Positions 33,531 through 45,770 of a stretch of 64,000 nt of DNA are shown here, piece by piece. The DNA is from Piezodorus guildinii (lineage: Eukaryota; Arthropoda; Insecta; Hemiptera; Pentatomidae): NCBI GenBank assembly GCA_023052935.1, contig CM041292.1, positions 88,705,169 through 88,769,168 on the forward strand. Direction: 5' to 3'. How positions within the stretch are numbered: position 1 is the stretch's first letter; every line of letters begins with the position of its first letter. A model generated the notes under the pieces. That model worked only from the letters and a program-made list of their open reading frames with translations, was not told where the DNA came from and made no database searches. Made by a program: the position numbers and the translations under genes.

Positions 33531-34499
33531 GATTAAAGTACTTTAAAATATATCAAAACAATGATCATTTAAATATTTTTGCTAAAGTAAATGGTTGGTA
33601 AATGATGGGGTACTTTACAGGAGTTTTCCTCATGTAGTAAGAATTTCTTCAAACTCTATGAAATATGAGTGTTCGCGTGGGCAACTTTCAGTCTGTGAAT
33701 TGATTGTTTAACCATTCCTTATCGTAGAAATGGTCAATAACAATTAAAATACGAGTGAATTCTCATTCAATTATGATTACAAAACATAATTAACTGTTGC
33801 CACCAGTGAATTAAATTTAAAAATTAATAAATTCCAATGTCATAGAAGAATTGTGATTTGTTTTTCTAATCATGTGGCTTATAACAAGAAGTACAAAATC
33901 TACTCATAATAAGATCCTTATTTTCTTTTTTTGGCCTCACTGGGGTGTAAATTACATATACATTTCCCATTCTCATAAAATGATTTAATTTTTATTTATA
34001 CCTTAAAGCAGCTTGCACTATCCGCATCCTACCAAAGTAAATATCGAATCATTTAAGGATAAGACTTCCAGAAGTTCACTTTCCTCCAAAACGAACCAAC
34101 ATCTTCGCATTTTTTTTAACGCCCAATATGTAAACACATACCAACTGCGGGAAAAGATAGTAAATGTCGTTTAAAAGAACATTAAATTGCTATTAGCGGA
34201 GTCTTATCAATTCACTTAATTGTTATGTATTTTTCAAGATAACTCTTTTCTAAGTTCTCTTTTTTTTATTTAAAAAAATGTTAAATCTCCATCACCTAAA
34301 TTTATTTTTCAAATATCATAAATATTGTTATCCTACAAAGATTATGAAGATAAATCGAATTATGTCTGATCTTCTTAACTTCAATTTGATTGGTAGTGGA
34401 AATACATCTATAGGTTAAACAGTTTTTGAGATAAAGGCCTTTCAGTAAGAACATTGTTTTCCTTAAAAATCAGAAATCAATATTTAGTCACATTATTTT
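33531..34499. other. Unassigned AT-rich DNA
   Basis: No feature recognised. Confidence 0.4.
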
Positions 34500-34730
34500 G
34501 CCAAATATATGCCGTATATTGTCCCTTTAATATCTCTACAACCATCCATTTTAGCAAAAATATTTATATGATCATTTTTTAAGATATTTAAAGAACTTAA
34601 ATTTTGTACAGAATAATGATTTCGATAAAGATTATATTTTTTGAGATATTCACAAAAAAGTGAATTTTTTTCTGATTCTATCCTTCTCCCTACAAAATCT
34701 GACGCGGAAAACTCTGGGACTTTTTCCCCA
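34500..34730 (-). repeat. Dispersed repeat R3, copy 2
   Basis: Reverse-complement match to 32205-32345 (CATTATTCTGTACAAAATTT, GAATCAGAAAAAAATTCAC). It extends further to CCTACAAAATCTGACGCGGA, which recurs as CCTTACAAAACCCGAGGCGG at 36176. The 87-aa ORF across it has no independent support. Confidence 0.6.
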
Positions 34731-36059
34731 TTTAACAACGGAAGTGTACTCATCAATTTATGATTGGTTTCAGTTTGTGTTTTTAGATTTTCGGGTTAAA
34801 AACTAATTTAACTGTACTATAAGGATCTACAATAACTTAATAAAAACAGTTTATTTATGTTAGCTACATGTAATTGACTATAATCAAAGAGAGCACAATT
34901 GACTGAACGAGCTGCAAGATTATTATTGAGACTAGGGAAATAAAAGAAATGAGAGAAAGAAACAAGATCTAATTTTACTCATGAGTCAGTTCTCCCGAAA
35001 GAAGTCATGGAGTTTAGACCGGCAGCTCGAAGCAGTCCACGTGGACATCTGTCTATTATCATGTGAACCGCAGGCCTTGGTATGAGCCCATCTACAACCG
35101 GAAAATAGGGATACATAAAGTGTATTAGATGCTATTGGTCTATGATGTGCAGATGGGGAGCTTATAATGTATAAAAAACAATTCAAGGTAGAGTGAAATT
35201 CAACTGATTTGTAAACTATCTGCTAATAAAAAGCCATTATGATAAAATAATGGTTTGTGTATTTCTAGTTTAAAAGAAGATACAAGAGTCCAAAGAGCAA
35301 TACAACAATAAAGACCAAGTTAAATAGCACTGATGACATTATTTCTTTAATGGTCGAATAACAGAACTAATCGCCTCCACACTGCCAAAATAGGTGATAC
35401 CCTTAAATAACCATACTTCCTATCCTATTTTTTTCTACCTACGGGCTTGCTTCTAAAAAGTAGCTACAGAAGACACAAATATTAGATCAGTCATTTTGAC
35501 ATAAGCCATAAATTAAATGCCTCAGAGATTAAATGGATCTTGATTATTTAAGTCGGTGACAATTGGATAATTTTGTAAAGCAGTAAAGGTGATTTTCAGG
35601 AAGTCAGCCTAAAAAGTCATTCTAAGCCTAAAATGGCAAGATAAAGTCCCCCGGGCCGAGACGCGAACTCGTAATATTTAGTTATATTTCTGGTAGTGTG
35701 GTTGCCGAGCAACCGATTTTTCTAGGGCCATGAATAATGGCAAACAGTGTAATAAACAAAGTTAAATACTTTACCAATTACGGAAAGATATCAGGGATAA
35801 AATTTAAAGTTTTTCACTTTATCAGTAAAAGTGCTCAAAAGAACATGAAATTTGGAGCTGAAGATCAACAGTGATTTTGACTTTGATTGTTTAATGTCTT
35901 ATTAATAAATAAACTCAATCATAATGTTAACCTCGAGCATCGCAGGCTAGAGAATTTTTTCTGGTAGTCGAGAACCCATAAATTTGATACCTGAAACTGT
36001 GATACTTCCGCGAATATTTGTTTAAATAAACAAATGTATAGTTTCATAATTAGAGAATT
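34731..36059. other. Mostly unassigned; weak tRNA-like block
   Basis: At 35645-35735 the minus strand has CGAGTTCGCGTCTCGGCCC (B-box-like) and GGTTGCTCGGCAACC. This may be a decayed tRNA-derived SINE head. Nothing else was recognised. Confidence 0.35.
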
Positions 36060-36205
36060 TTGAATGTTCTTTAACTGTGTTAGTGACAGGTTTGCGAAAA
36101 ACATAATACTTTTAGAGATATTCAAGAAAAACACGGATATTAATAAAACCCAGTTTTCTGTATTTCTCCTCCATCTCCTTACAAAACCCGAGGCGGGAAA
36201 CGTTA
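36060..36205 (-). repeat. Dispersed repeat R3, copy 3
   Basis: Same orientation as copy 2 and more diverged. Shared pieces are GAGATATTCA(A/C), CTCCTCCATCTCCTTACAAA and CGAGGCGGGAAACG. Confidence 0.5.
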
Positions 36206-36802
36206 TAGAAATTTCAACCAGTTATTACCGAAAGGATCATGAACAATTTTTATCGATTTTCAGCTTTATTTTTTTCAAACCTAAGGTCACTGTACATTAT
36301 CGTTTCGAAATTGTTACATTTAGCACGAACAAAGAGAAAGCACACTTGTAAAGCAACGTCTGTCACCTGCCAGAAATGGCGCATCGTTATTACATTCAAT
36401 AACGAAAAATGTATCAAAAACCAACCATACCAAAATGAACTTTCGAAAACTTTGCTCGCTCTTTTGCTATAAGAACCACTAATTAATAAGCACTAAATTA
36501 AAGGGTTCTGTGTATAGCAGTCATCTTTCAAATCGGCTCTTGGATTTCATGCTTTTTCAGTTTGAATTCTCTTCAGTGCAATCTTGAAAACATCACCAGA
36601 CTTCAGGATAACAACAGCAGTAAATATTGGAGCAAACAACAGTAAGTTTTGTTACAATTTACGGTGTAAAGTGAATGCTGGGTAACCTCTTCACATCAGC
36701 TGATTGCCAATAGCACGGCAAGGCCGGGATTGGTTTTCTTTTCTTTAGTTATTGTTTTATTACCAACATCTAGTTATTTTCTTATTATCTTCTTCACATG
36801 AA

Positions 36803-38110
36803 ATGCGATATTTTCACCAAGTGATGTCCTCCAAAGCATCAACTAAAAGATCTAGATCTAGTGGTTCAATCACGTCTCCCATAAAACAAAGACCCCGCCG
36901 TGATACTAATAAAAAATTAAATCAACAAGCAACCCCTTCAGGTTCTAATACAGAATCTGAACCACAGCCTGGCACATCGTCACAGGGGATGACTGACGAA
37001 TCTCCGTTTTTCACCCCAAATCCTTTCAAATCCTACATAATGAAAAAGAAAACATGGAATCTGCTCCTAGACCCAGTGAACCACGGCCTCCACCGATATT
37101 TGTCAAAAATATTAGAAATTTCCAGTTGTTATGTGCGCAATTAAACAAGATTACCGAATCCACCAGCTACTACTGTATGAGTAGAATCAATGACACCAAA
37201 ATATCACCCACCACCGCCGAGGCACATAGAAAAAATGTGAAATACCTAACTGAAACTAAAGCGGATTTTCACACTTATCAGCTACGGCAAAAGAGAGCTC
37301 TTAGAGTGGTGATCAGAAATCTACACCCTTCAACACCAGTTGACGCTATCAAAGAAGATGGGTTACAAAGTGCGACAAGTCACTAATGTCATAAAAGATA
37401 GAGTTCAACTGCCTCTATTCTTCGCTGACTTGGAACCATTAGCAGGAGTAGAAAAAATTTATGATCTAAAAAGACTGTATTATACAAGTGTAAGAGTCGA
37501 AAAACCTTATACAAAGAGAGAAATTGTTCAGTGTTACAATTGTCAGGCGTATGGTCATACCAAAAGTTACTGTCACCACATACCACGCTGCGTGAAATGC
37601 GGTGAACAGCACAAGTCTGTGGAATGTACAAAACCGAAGTCAACACCCGCTGTATGTGCTCATTGCCTCAAGGTCCACCCGGCCAACTACAAAGGATGCC
37701 AAATCTATAAGGAACTAAGGACCAGGTATCAAAAACCCCAAGTACTGGATGAAACAACAAGACAGGCTAGAACTAGAAGAGAACCCTCAAAATTAATCGT
37801 TGCCAATGTATCATTTGCCCACTTACTTGGAGGTGGGAACCAATGTACTGAAGCCGAGGCCCTGCCGGAACTACAAAATGTACCTCAATATCCTCAATCC
37901 ATTCCACAAATACCTCTTTCTCAAAACGTAATCAGTCCTAAAAATCCTCATCCACAACAAATCTCTCATATTCCCCCTCCTTCAAATGCCACAGATCTTA
38001 CCAGTTTGATGACATCCTTCATTTCCGAAATCAAATCCCTTGTCATGCCCCTAATAACAATCCTCACGAATCTTGTATCAAATCTTATTCCTAACTTAAA
38101 AAATCCATAA
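36803..38110 (+). pseudogene. LINE copy 2 ORF1, two frameshifts
   Basis: It starts MRYFHQVMSSKASTKRSRSS like copy 1. A 1-nt deletion near 37024 (where copy 1 reads NPFQILQNEKE) shifts the frame. An 11-nt deletion near 37350 restores it, so the net loss is 12 nt. The middle region (37054-37386) reads in another frame. The zinc knuckles (CYNCQAYGHTKSYC, CVKCGEQHKSVEC, CAHCLKVHPANYKGC) are intact in the last part, from 37340. It ends TAA at 38108-38110. Confidence 0.9.
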
Positions 38111-40800
38111 ATTACCTCACCTAACTCCTTATCTATTCTCCTATGGAATGCGAATGGTGTTAGAACTCACACTGACGAACTTACAGCCTTACTCCAAGAC
38201 AAAAAAGTTGACGTTGCACTCATTACTGAAACTAGACTAACCACTAAACAGTACTTCAAAATACCTGAATACACAACATACCGGACAGACCATCCAGACG
38301 GCAAAGCCCATGCCGGTACTGCTGTCATTGTCAACCGATCCCTCTCCCATCACTTACACCCACTTCCCGCCCACGATTTCCTACAAGCCACCTCTATTAT
38401 AATCAAGACCTTTTCCTTTCCGCTAGTCATCGCATCAGCATACTGCCCTCCTAAAAATTCTATTTCTATTACCCAATTTGGTTCCTTCCTCAACTCATTG
38501 GGGAATCACTTTATTCTGGGTGCAGACTTAAACGCGAAGCACCAACAATGGGGTTGCAGAACCACAAATACTCGTGGACGGACATTGCAGTCTGCACTCA
38601 ACTCCAGACGCCTTAATCTCCTACCTCCCGATTCCCCTACCTACTGGCCAACAGATCCTAACCGTAATCCAGACATCCTCGACTTTTTCATCCACAGCGG
38701 ATTAGGCTCCCTGAACTATTCCGTAACTCGCCTTGATGAACTATCCTCTGATCATAGTCCATTAATCCTAAATGTATCCATGACTCCTATTCCGAAACCT
38801 TTCCCACCGTCATTCATCAGAGGCCCCATCAACTGGAACCTCTTCCGCGAAATCCTCACCAATGATATCGACCTCAGAGTAACTCTCAAAACCCCTTCTG
38901 ACCTTGATGATGCCGTATATTCCTTTACAACCTTGATTCAACAAGCTGCCTGGACTGCCTCCTTTCCTAAACAATCCCAAATTATTCCTTACAAATGCCA
39001 TTTACCACAACACCTGACGGACCTCATCAACACCAAACGCCGAGCCAGAACATTATGGCAACGCACCCGCCACCCAGAAGATCGCCGCTCTTATAACTTT
39101 TATTGTAGAAAATTAAAGCGGGAGTTGGCGACCTTTCGTTCCCAAGCCTACAATTCCTACCTCTCCTCTCTCTCGACTCGTGACAATTCTCTGTGGAATG
39201 TCACGAAGAGAATCCTGAATACTCACACGATTTCCCATCCTCTCCTGCGCGGTGATAGTTCCTGGGCTGCTTCTGACAAGGGTAAGGCCCAGGAATTTGC
39301 ACAGCACCTTTCCAAAGTTTTCACTCCTCATCCTGAGTTGAATCCAAACCATACTTCAACAGTTGAACAGTTCCTTACTTCGCCAATACCACTCTCCTTA
39401 CCTCCTAAAGCAGTTAATCCCTCTGAGGTCAAATATCTTCTTAAAAAGCTTCCTCTCCGTAAATCCCCTGGATATGTTCTCCTCACGCCTCAGATCTTAA
39501 GACAACTTCCACAGAAAGCCATTACATTCCTTACATATCTCTATAACAGTATCCTACGCACTACCTATTTTCCTCTCTTATGGAAATATTCAAATATCAT
39601 CCTTTTCCTGAAACCAGGCAAACCTTCCAACAGCACGTCATCTTACAGACCTATTAGCCTACTTCCGATCCTCTCAAAAATTTTCGAAAAGCTCCTACTA
39701 AAACGAGTCCTAGATAAATTTCAAAATTTTCCTTCGCATCAGTTTGGATTTCGTTCTCAACATTCCACAGTTCAGCAAGGACTCCGAGTTGTGGATCACA
39801 TTTCCTCTTCCCTTGAGTGCAAGGAGTATTGTTCGGGTGCCTTTCTGGACATAGCTCAAGCTTTTGACCGGGTGTGGCACCCGGGATTGCTCTTTAAGCT
39901 CAAAACCCATTTACCTCAATCCTTATACCTAATCCTCCGATCCTATTTATCAAACCGCTCCTTCCGAGTTCGCTGTGGTTCCGAATTTTCCAAACATTAT
40001 ACTGTTGAGGCCGGTGTTCCTCAAGGCAGCGTCTTAGGACCCGTCCTCTACATCCTCTACACCGCCGATATCCCTACCGATCCCGATACCTTTCTGGCAA
40101 CATTTGCTGACGACACAGCCATTTTATCATCCAATTCCGATCCTGAAGTAGCATCTCTAAATCTCCAAAGGCACCTTTCCCTTGTCAAAGACTGGTGTAA
40201 GGCTTGGCGAATTAAGGTGAACGAAAGCAAATGTACACCCGTCACCTTCACCCTTCGACGTAAATCCTGTCCAACAGTTAAATTCAATTCCATACCGCTT
40301 CCTTCCTCAGACACAGTCCGGTACCTTGGCTTTTTACTAGACAAAAGACTGACGTGGAACTCACATACGAGACTTAAAAGGATAGAACTCAACCGCAGAT
40401 TCGGCCGGTTATACAAATTACTAAACAGAAAATCTCATCTTACAGTCGACAACAAATTACTAATATATAAGACAGTACTGAAACCTATATGGACCTACGG
40501 ACTTGAACTATGGGGGACAACTAAACAACAACTAAACATTCTAACATCAAACGTATCCAATCCTTCCAATCCAAAGTCCTCCGAACAATAGTTAATGCTC
40601 CTTATTACGTTACCAACTGTACCCTACACCATGACCTTAATATTCCATTTATTTTAGACCTGGTACCATCCAAATTCTCCAAATTCCATCAGAACCTTCT
40701 TCATCATCCTAATCCTCTTGCTCAATCGCTTTCCAGCTCCACCTATCCCTACAATCCTCCTCGAAGATTGAAACGGCAGTGGCCCCGCGACGTTTTGTAA
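38111..40800 (+). pseudogene. LINE copy 2 ORF2, start lost and late frameshift
   Basis: The frame is open from directly after the ORF1 stop (ATT ACC TCA..., where copy 1 has ATG ACT TCA) to 40591. The endonuclease motifs (GADLNAKHQQWG, SSDHSPL) and RT motifs (FLDIAQAFDRVWH, GVPQGSVLGP, FADDT) are intact. Near 40530 an extra ~11 nt, apparently a small duplication of AACTAAAC, shifts the frame. The remaining C-terminus (FQSKVLRTIVNAPYYV... RRLKRQWPRDVL) lies in another frame up to 40800. The first internal Met is at 38498, so conventional initiation would give an endonuclease-truncated protein. Confidence 0.9.
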
Positions 40801-41216
40801 ACATTTATCTGGAGTTCTGACACTGGTCAGATCGTCCACTCATGTACTGTATGTTTGTGGCTATTCCGCTCTGGCTCGGCCTCCACTGGCATACACCAGT
40901 GAAGCGCTGAGTAAGAGGCGCTGGGATCTCTTGGATTCCGCTTCTCCTCCCACTTGTGGGAGGAGCAGCCGAGTTTAGGGTTCCTTTGGCTGATTGTATA
41001 TAGTTAAGTTTGCTTGTATGATTTTTATTTATTTCCCAACTTGTATTTATCTCTACTACAGGTTGTTGTTTTAATTTGTTTTTTTTTGTATATATTTGAA
41101 TTTATTTATTTCCGATTTTATGTAATTTGACTTTATCATTATTGGCTGTATATATTGTATGAATGTGTACTACATCTCTATTACTACTGTTCATTATGCA
41201 ACAAATTGTAATATTT

Positions 41217-41251
<35 letters not shown>

Positions 41252-41255
41252 AAAG

Positions 41256-41944
41256 ATTTTATATTGGAGGGAATGGATACCAGAATAATCGCTTTGGTTG
41301 ATCAAAGTATTTTTTGTATTGTATTGTACTTGGAGTTTAATTGTTGCTGCAGTTGAAGTAGACGAACGTCTTCTTCCATTAGGCTGTCATTCGCAAAAGT
41401 AAAAGAAAGAAAATATTCTATTGTTTGCTATTTAAGGTTAAGTGAGCAGAGTTGAATATTTTAGACTTTAATAGTAGATTTATCACATTTCTCCAACACT
41501 TACAACTCTGAAACGTGACTAAAGAGTTTGGACTACAGTTGTAGTGTAATAACTTTGGCTGAGTTATAGTTCGCTGAGCTCCCAATTGAATACATAGTGG
41601 GGAAGTTAGTGGCTAAGATACTTTCTTGAGCGACACCGACAGATTGAAGTAGAAGTGGTGAGTAAAGAGTATTAATAAATTGTATCAAAGAGATAAAAAC
41701 AAACAATGAAGAAGAAATTACCATTTTTTGAAATATTATCAACCATGCTATATGACATTACCAAGACACGGATATTAATGGAATTAAAATTGAAGTTTAA
41801 GGATTCTAGATATTTAAAAGTTATTGATAATTTAGAGGCACTAACGCTTACGAAGAAAAGTTTATTTGGAGAGTAATTATTTAGTCCTCTTTTAAACATC
41901 TCTTCAACTCAAAGGGTAGTGGTTAGTATCTAAACATTGGAAGT
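41256..41944. other. Unassigned DNA
   Basis: No feature recognised. Overlapping short minus-strand ORFs have no motif. Confidence 0.4.
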
Positions 41945-42112
41945 TCTAGAAGTGCGGTCAGTTTCCTCTGTTAATGAAGGGAGTTCTCTTTGAATTTCCC
42001 TAGGCACCCGGAATTGCTATACAAACACAGCAAATTATTCCTCCTACATACTTATTATAAAGTCCTATCTCACTAGCAGATCCTTTATAATGAAATTAAA
42101 CAATTTTTATTA
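41945..42112 (+). pseudogene. Decayed Jockey RT, left half
   Basis: It reads HPELLYKH near 42008 and then YYKVLSH.QILYNEIKQFLLF, corresponding to WHPGLLFKLK...LILRSYLSNRSFRV in intact copies. It is interrupted after 42112 by a minus-strand LINE; the homologous continuation is at 42868. Confidence 0.6.
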
Positions 42113-42860
42113 TTCTGGGGCATTTTCTCCTCTAAGAATAAAGAAACAATTTACATAAAATGTGTAGTCTGTATGGCATTATTTATTGATAATTACACAC
42201 ATTAGTTTTATTTAGTGATATTTACATATCTAACAACTATGATATATATAAAATTAAATAAGGTAGAATAAATAAATAAAACCGATGAAAAGTTTATGAA
42301 CTAAGTAGCTTATAATTAGGACGGGACAATTCACATGTGTGCGAAAGTTTGATGTTTTAGGAGATGAAGAAATAACTGGTGCTTGAAAGTGGTTAAGGAT
42401 GATATTTTTCGGAGGGAGATGGGTAGTGAGTTCCAAAGGATGGTACGGATGATGAAGGACTTTTCAAAGGATGCAGTTCTGTGGGATGGTACTAATCGCT
42501 AGGTTGAGATCTTGTATTTAGGGTATGTACGGATGAGCGATGAGTGAGGAGGTCAAATGTATAGAAAGATTTTCTGGCTTCTAAGGATTGGAATAAGAAG
42601 ATACTTAGTAGTATTTTCTTTCGAAATCAGGATAAAGCCTCCCTTGACCAGAATACCAGTAAGAAATATAAGATCGTCTGTGGAGGCCGTAAATGGATCT
42701 TAAAAATCTGTTCATTAATCTGTTCAGCCTCATCTCATTTTTCCCAGAGTCCTCCTTATACTAGGGCATCCATAGTCAAAGTGGAGGAGTATGAGGGAAG
42801 ACACTAAAAGATGGCGGGTAATCACAATCAGTAATCAATTACAATAGTTCCTATTCTTTC
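42113..42860 (-). pseudogene. Rex/CR1-like LINE 3' end nested in the Jockey remnant
   Basis: On the minus strand, from about 42500: VPSHRTASFEKSFIIRTILW then NSLPISLRKISSLTTFKHQLFLHLLKHQ and a stop. This is the canonical C-terminus of CR1/Rex/I-type ORF2 (LWNSLP...TFK..L...L). The 3' end near 42113 is TTTATTCTTAGAGGAGAAAA followed by TGCCCCAGAATAATAAA, which recurs at 63825. It sits between two halves of one Jockey RT gene, so it inserted into that copy. The coding part upstream is decayed. Confidence 0.7.
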
Positions 42861-42867
42861 TTTTTTT

Positions 42868-43005
42868 CACAGTCTGCTGGTGTTCCTCAAGTGATAGCAT
42901 CCTAGAACTCATCCTCTAACAGTCTTGACAGCTAATATCCTAACACCTTCCTTTTTAAATATTATGATAGTATCATCAGTTGATCTAATAGTATCAATAC
43001 ACAAG
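42868..43005 (+). pseudogene. Decayed Jockey RT, right half
   Basis: SAGVPQ begins the motif GVPQGSVLGPILY at 42880 (GCTGGTGTTCCTCAAGTGAT), followed by a degenerate DDTII-like region (ATGATAGTATCATC). It is collinear with the piece ending at 42112. Confidence 0.6.
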
Positions 43006-43735
43006 TATTTGTGTATTATCAGTTCACATATATTCCAGGAAGTAATATTTGACCATATGCATTAAATTAAAAGTAAATCCTTATACTGAGTAGAAGCATG
43101 ATTTTCTATAATATATGTAGAAATTAGAAAGTGTGACTAACCATATGCGTCAATGAGGCACCCTTTTCATGAAAGCGATGGAATGATCAATCTTTCTTAA
43201 CCCGATTCTGTAATTACATTCGGGGAAGAGATTCTCTTCCTTGGAACTCTGTCAATATTATCGTAATATGATATATAATATCAGGGTAAGGTTTGGTTAT
43301 GAAGAGAACAAAATACTGGTTCATCGCTGTTGTGTAATAATAGCTTATTAGAGAGGTAATATACTTTAACATTATAATTTCTCATGCATATATTACGGCT
43401 ACCATTAGGTGGCATTGACCGAAGAACGATGTGAATATATTCCTGTGGAATATTCTCTTCTGCAACAAACATAAGTTAATCACCAAAGATATTATTTGTC
43501 AATAGCCAGTATTCCTCTAGAAAAGCTTTATTTAAGTCTTATAAACAATAAAACCTCCTGTATAAGACTCTTGAATTAAAGAGGTTCACTTGTACCTAAG
43601 AAGAGTGTTCAAAACAATGATATGCACTTTTTTTTTTGTACCTGTACACAACGATTTTTTTCGGAAATCGATCGAGACTTCGATTCGTTTGCGAACAATA
43701 CAAGTTGACATTAGTAACTCATTTTCATTATTAAA
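43006..43735. other. Unassigned DNA
   Basis: No feature recognised. Confidence 0.4.
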
Positions 43736-43741
43736 TAAAAA

Positions 43742-43779
<38 letters not shown>
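43736..43779. repeat. (A)n(TA)n microsatellite
   Basis: An A run followed by a TA array. Confidence 0.95.
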
Positions 43780-43783
<4 letters not shown>

Positions 43784-44015
43784 CCTTCTTTGACATAATA
43801 AAATGTGTAGTTTTATATATAGAGAAAAAATAAAATATATATTTATCACTAAATTATCACATCATCAGGTATGATTTAGGATAATGTCCGATCTAAAACT
43901 AAAACGAAAAGGAAACTGTAAAGAATAATACGTCATATTTAGACATTCAATGAGGGCTTGATGTAACAGTTTTTTAGGGAATAAACGTATAAAGTCAAAT
44001 AGTTTATTCTCCATT

Positions 44016-44379
44016 ACAAAAAAAACGTGTACCTCTCTTACCCGTAAAGGGTCTTGGGCTCAGTACATATAGAGATTCCTACTGTTTAAACATCAACGGA
44101 CGTGCAATGAGGTGGATTAGGACTCGATCACGCTCAGCCGCCAGGTTTTCCCCAATTTGGGTCGGGCGTAATAATCTCGTCATTTATCGCCCTAAAACAC
44201 CATCCCTACCCCTACCCAATTTGGTTACCCCCTTTAAAGAGGCTGGGTCTGCCACAGGAAGGTCTCCATGCCCTATGGTCACCCCTCGGCTGAATTAACA
44301 GAATAAATAATATTCTGTCACAGCCGGGATTAGAACCCAGGACCCGGAGCGCAGTAGACTAGCGCTCTATCCACTAGAC
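44016..44379 (-). mobile_element. SINE-A copy 6, with a nested micro-insertion
   Basis: It is flanked by the 13-bp duplication TTTATTCTCCATT (44003-44015 and 44380-44392). The head carries GGGTTCTAATCCCGG (B box, one change). The 3' end is a T run of 8 in element orientation. A 54-bp insertion with its own target duplication sits at 44161-44214. Confidence 0.88.
44161..44214. mobile_element. Micro-insertion, copy 1 (54 bp)
   Basis: It is flanked by perfect 10-bp repeats CCCAATTTGG (44151-44160 and 44215-44224). SINE-A copy 5 shows the uninterrupted site (CCCCAATTAATTTGGG-like). The core is the same as at 52311: CGGGCGTAATAAT, then CATTTATCGCCC and TAAAACACCATCCCTA. GGGCG and CGCCC can pair as a hairpin. 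The tail adds CCCCTA. Its origin is unknown. Confidence 0.8.
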
Positions 44380-44392
44380 TTTATTCTCCATT

Positions 44393-45124
44393 TAACCGAG
44401 CAAAATAAAAGAAAAACACAATACAACTTTTAATATAAACAAAATAAATAATGATCCTGGTTTTTGTAGAATATTTAATCTTATTCAAAATCTAAGCAAT
44501 AATTTTCCCTGGACCAGTTCTCTAAGGAGAAAATCATCTTGAAATTTAATATTCATAAATGCCTGTTATCGTTGAAAGGCTTCCTGCAAATATTCGATCC
44601 TTTAGGTGAATATCTAAGTCTTCAGTAACCTCCTGAGGCCTATTACGTGGCTGCTGAAGGCATATTGATGCTTCCTGTAGCATCACAACCACCATCTTAT
44701 GGCGGAAGTAATCTTTAACGTAATCTGATAAATTACCACTTTACAACATGAGTGTTATATAATGGCAATATAAGCATTTTGTCAGCTAACCAACTTTGAC
44801 TTTTCTATGAGAACTAAAGTGTCCAACCTTAATTCAAACATGGTCTATTTAGTCTTATAACAGAAATCCTGTACAATCTGTTTGTCCATAAATATGTTTA
44901 TAAAGACTGAGAAAAAAACAAAATGGTTTTGGAATTACTAAACTAAAACATAAAAATAAAAAAATTACTAAATATTCAATCTTTCAAAAATTCAACATTT
45001 AAAAAAATAAAAATGATAAATAAACTGAATATAGAAAGAAGTAACACTATATAGTTCCGCTCCCATCATTAATTTAGCTAGAATGACTTTGTTACTTAAG
45101 AGTTAGAAATACTGAATATATTAG
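44393..45124. other. Unassigned AT-rich DNA
   Basis: No feature recognised. Confidence 0.4.
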
Positions 45125-45770
45125 ATTTTAAGCGGCATACCTTTATCGTAAACCTATGACATACTGTCCTTCAGTAACCTTTAATAATATTCTGCTTGTT
45201 CCAGTTGAACAGATCCGCTACCTAGGACTCCTACTTTAGAAACGTCGAACATGAAAGGTGCACACTGAAACGACAAGAAATTGCGCGCCGCTTTCGGTTA
45301 CTTCAACACTTACTAGATAGACGATCTAACTATCCCCCTAACTAAAAAAGGCTCATCGACATGACCATCATAGGCTTATCTGGACTTACAGAGTTAAGAT
45401 TTGGGACTCCACTAAACCATCAAATTCTTCCCATTTTCAATCCAAAATCCTTCGAAAAATCCTCAACGCTTCTTACTTTTTCACGAATAAGCTCATCCTT
45501 AAAGACCTTAATGTTCTATAGTAGCTGATTTAGCCCGAACTAGGTATCAATCCTTCCACGACAAATTCCATTCCCACTCTAACCCGCTAGTTTCAATCCT
45601 TGCTCCCTCATATATTCCTGACAATCCTCCGAGGCGTCTGAGAAGAAGATGGCCTTACGACCTTCTAGTTCAGTTACCAACTGGAGTGCTGACAATGGGC
45701 AGCTTCTCTTCATGTATTTTAACTCATAGCTCATTTACTTAATGTATTAACCAATAAAGTTGGAATTATC
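45125..45770 (+). pseudogene. Decayed Jockey-family LINE, ORF2 C-terminal third
   Basis: Recognisable pieces in order: VEQIRYLGLLL (compare VRYLGLLLDKRLTW), KRQEIARRFRLLQHLLDRRS, SFHFQSKILRKILNASYFFT and NPPRRLRRRWPYDLL. These match residues about 735-892 of the intact ORF2 but with many stops and frameshifts. It ends with a short 3' UTR and an AATAAAG signal near 45752. It is closer to the remnant at 1610-1800 than to copies 1 and 2, so it belongs to a second Jockey subfamily. Confidence 0.8.

Larger units (their letters stand above)
36504..41246 (+). mobile_element. Jockey-clade LINE, copy 2, full length but broken
   Basis: It is bounded by the 9-bp direct repeat AAATTAAAG (36495-36503 and 41247-41255) and ends in a poly-A tail of about 30 nt (41219-41246). 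It has the same architecture as copy 1. ORF1 carries two frameshifts and ORF2 one near its end, and the ORF2 ATG is ATT. Its 3' UTR is longer than in copy 1 and includes the GAGGCGCTGGGATCTCTTGG block. Confidence 0.92.

Noticed and set aside
34493..34756. 87-aa minus-strand ORF
   Set aside because: It lies in dispersed repeat R3, is not conserved as a frame in the other R3 copies, and has no motif.
40057..40416. 119-aa minus-strand ORF (and others at 25642-25890, 37389-37646, 38810-39001, 39113-39352, 39710-39910)
   Set aside because: All are antisense shadows of the LINE ORFs.
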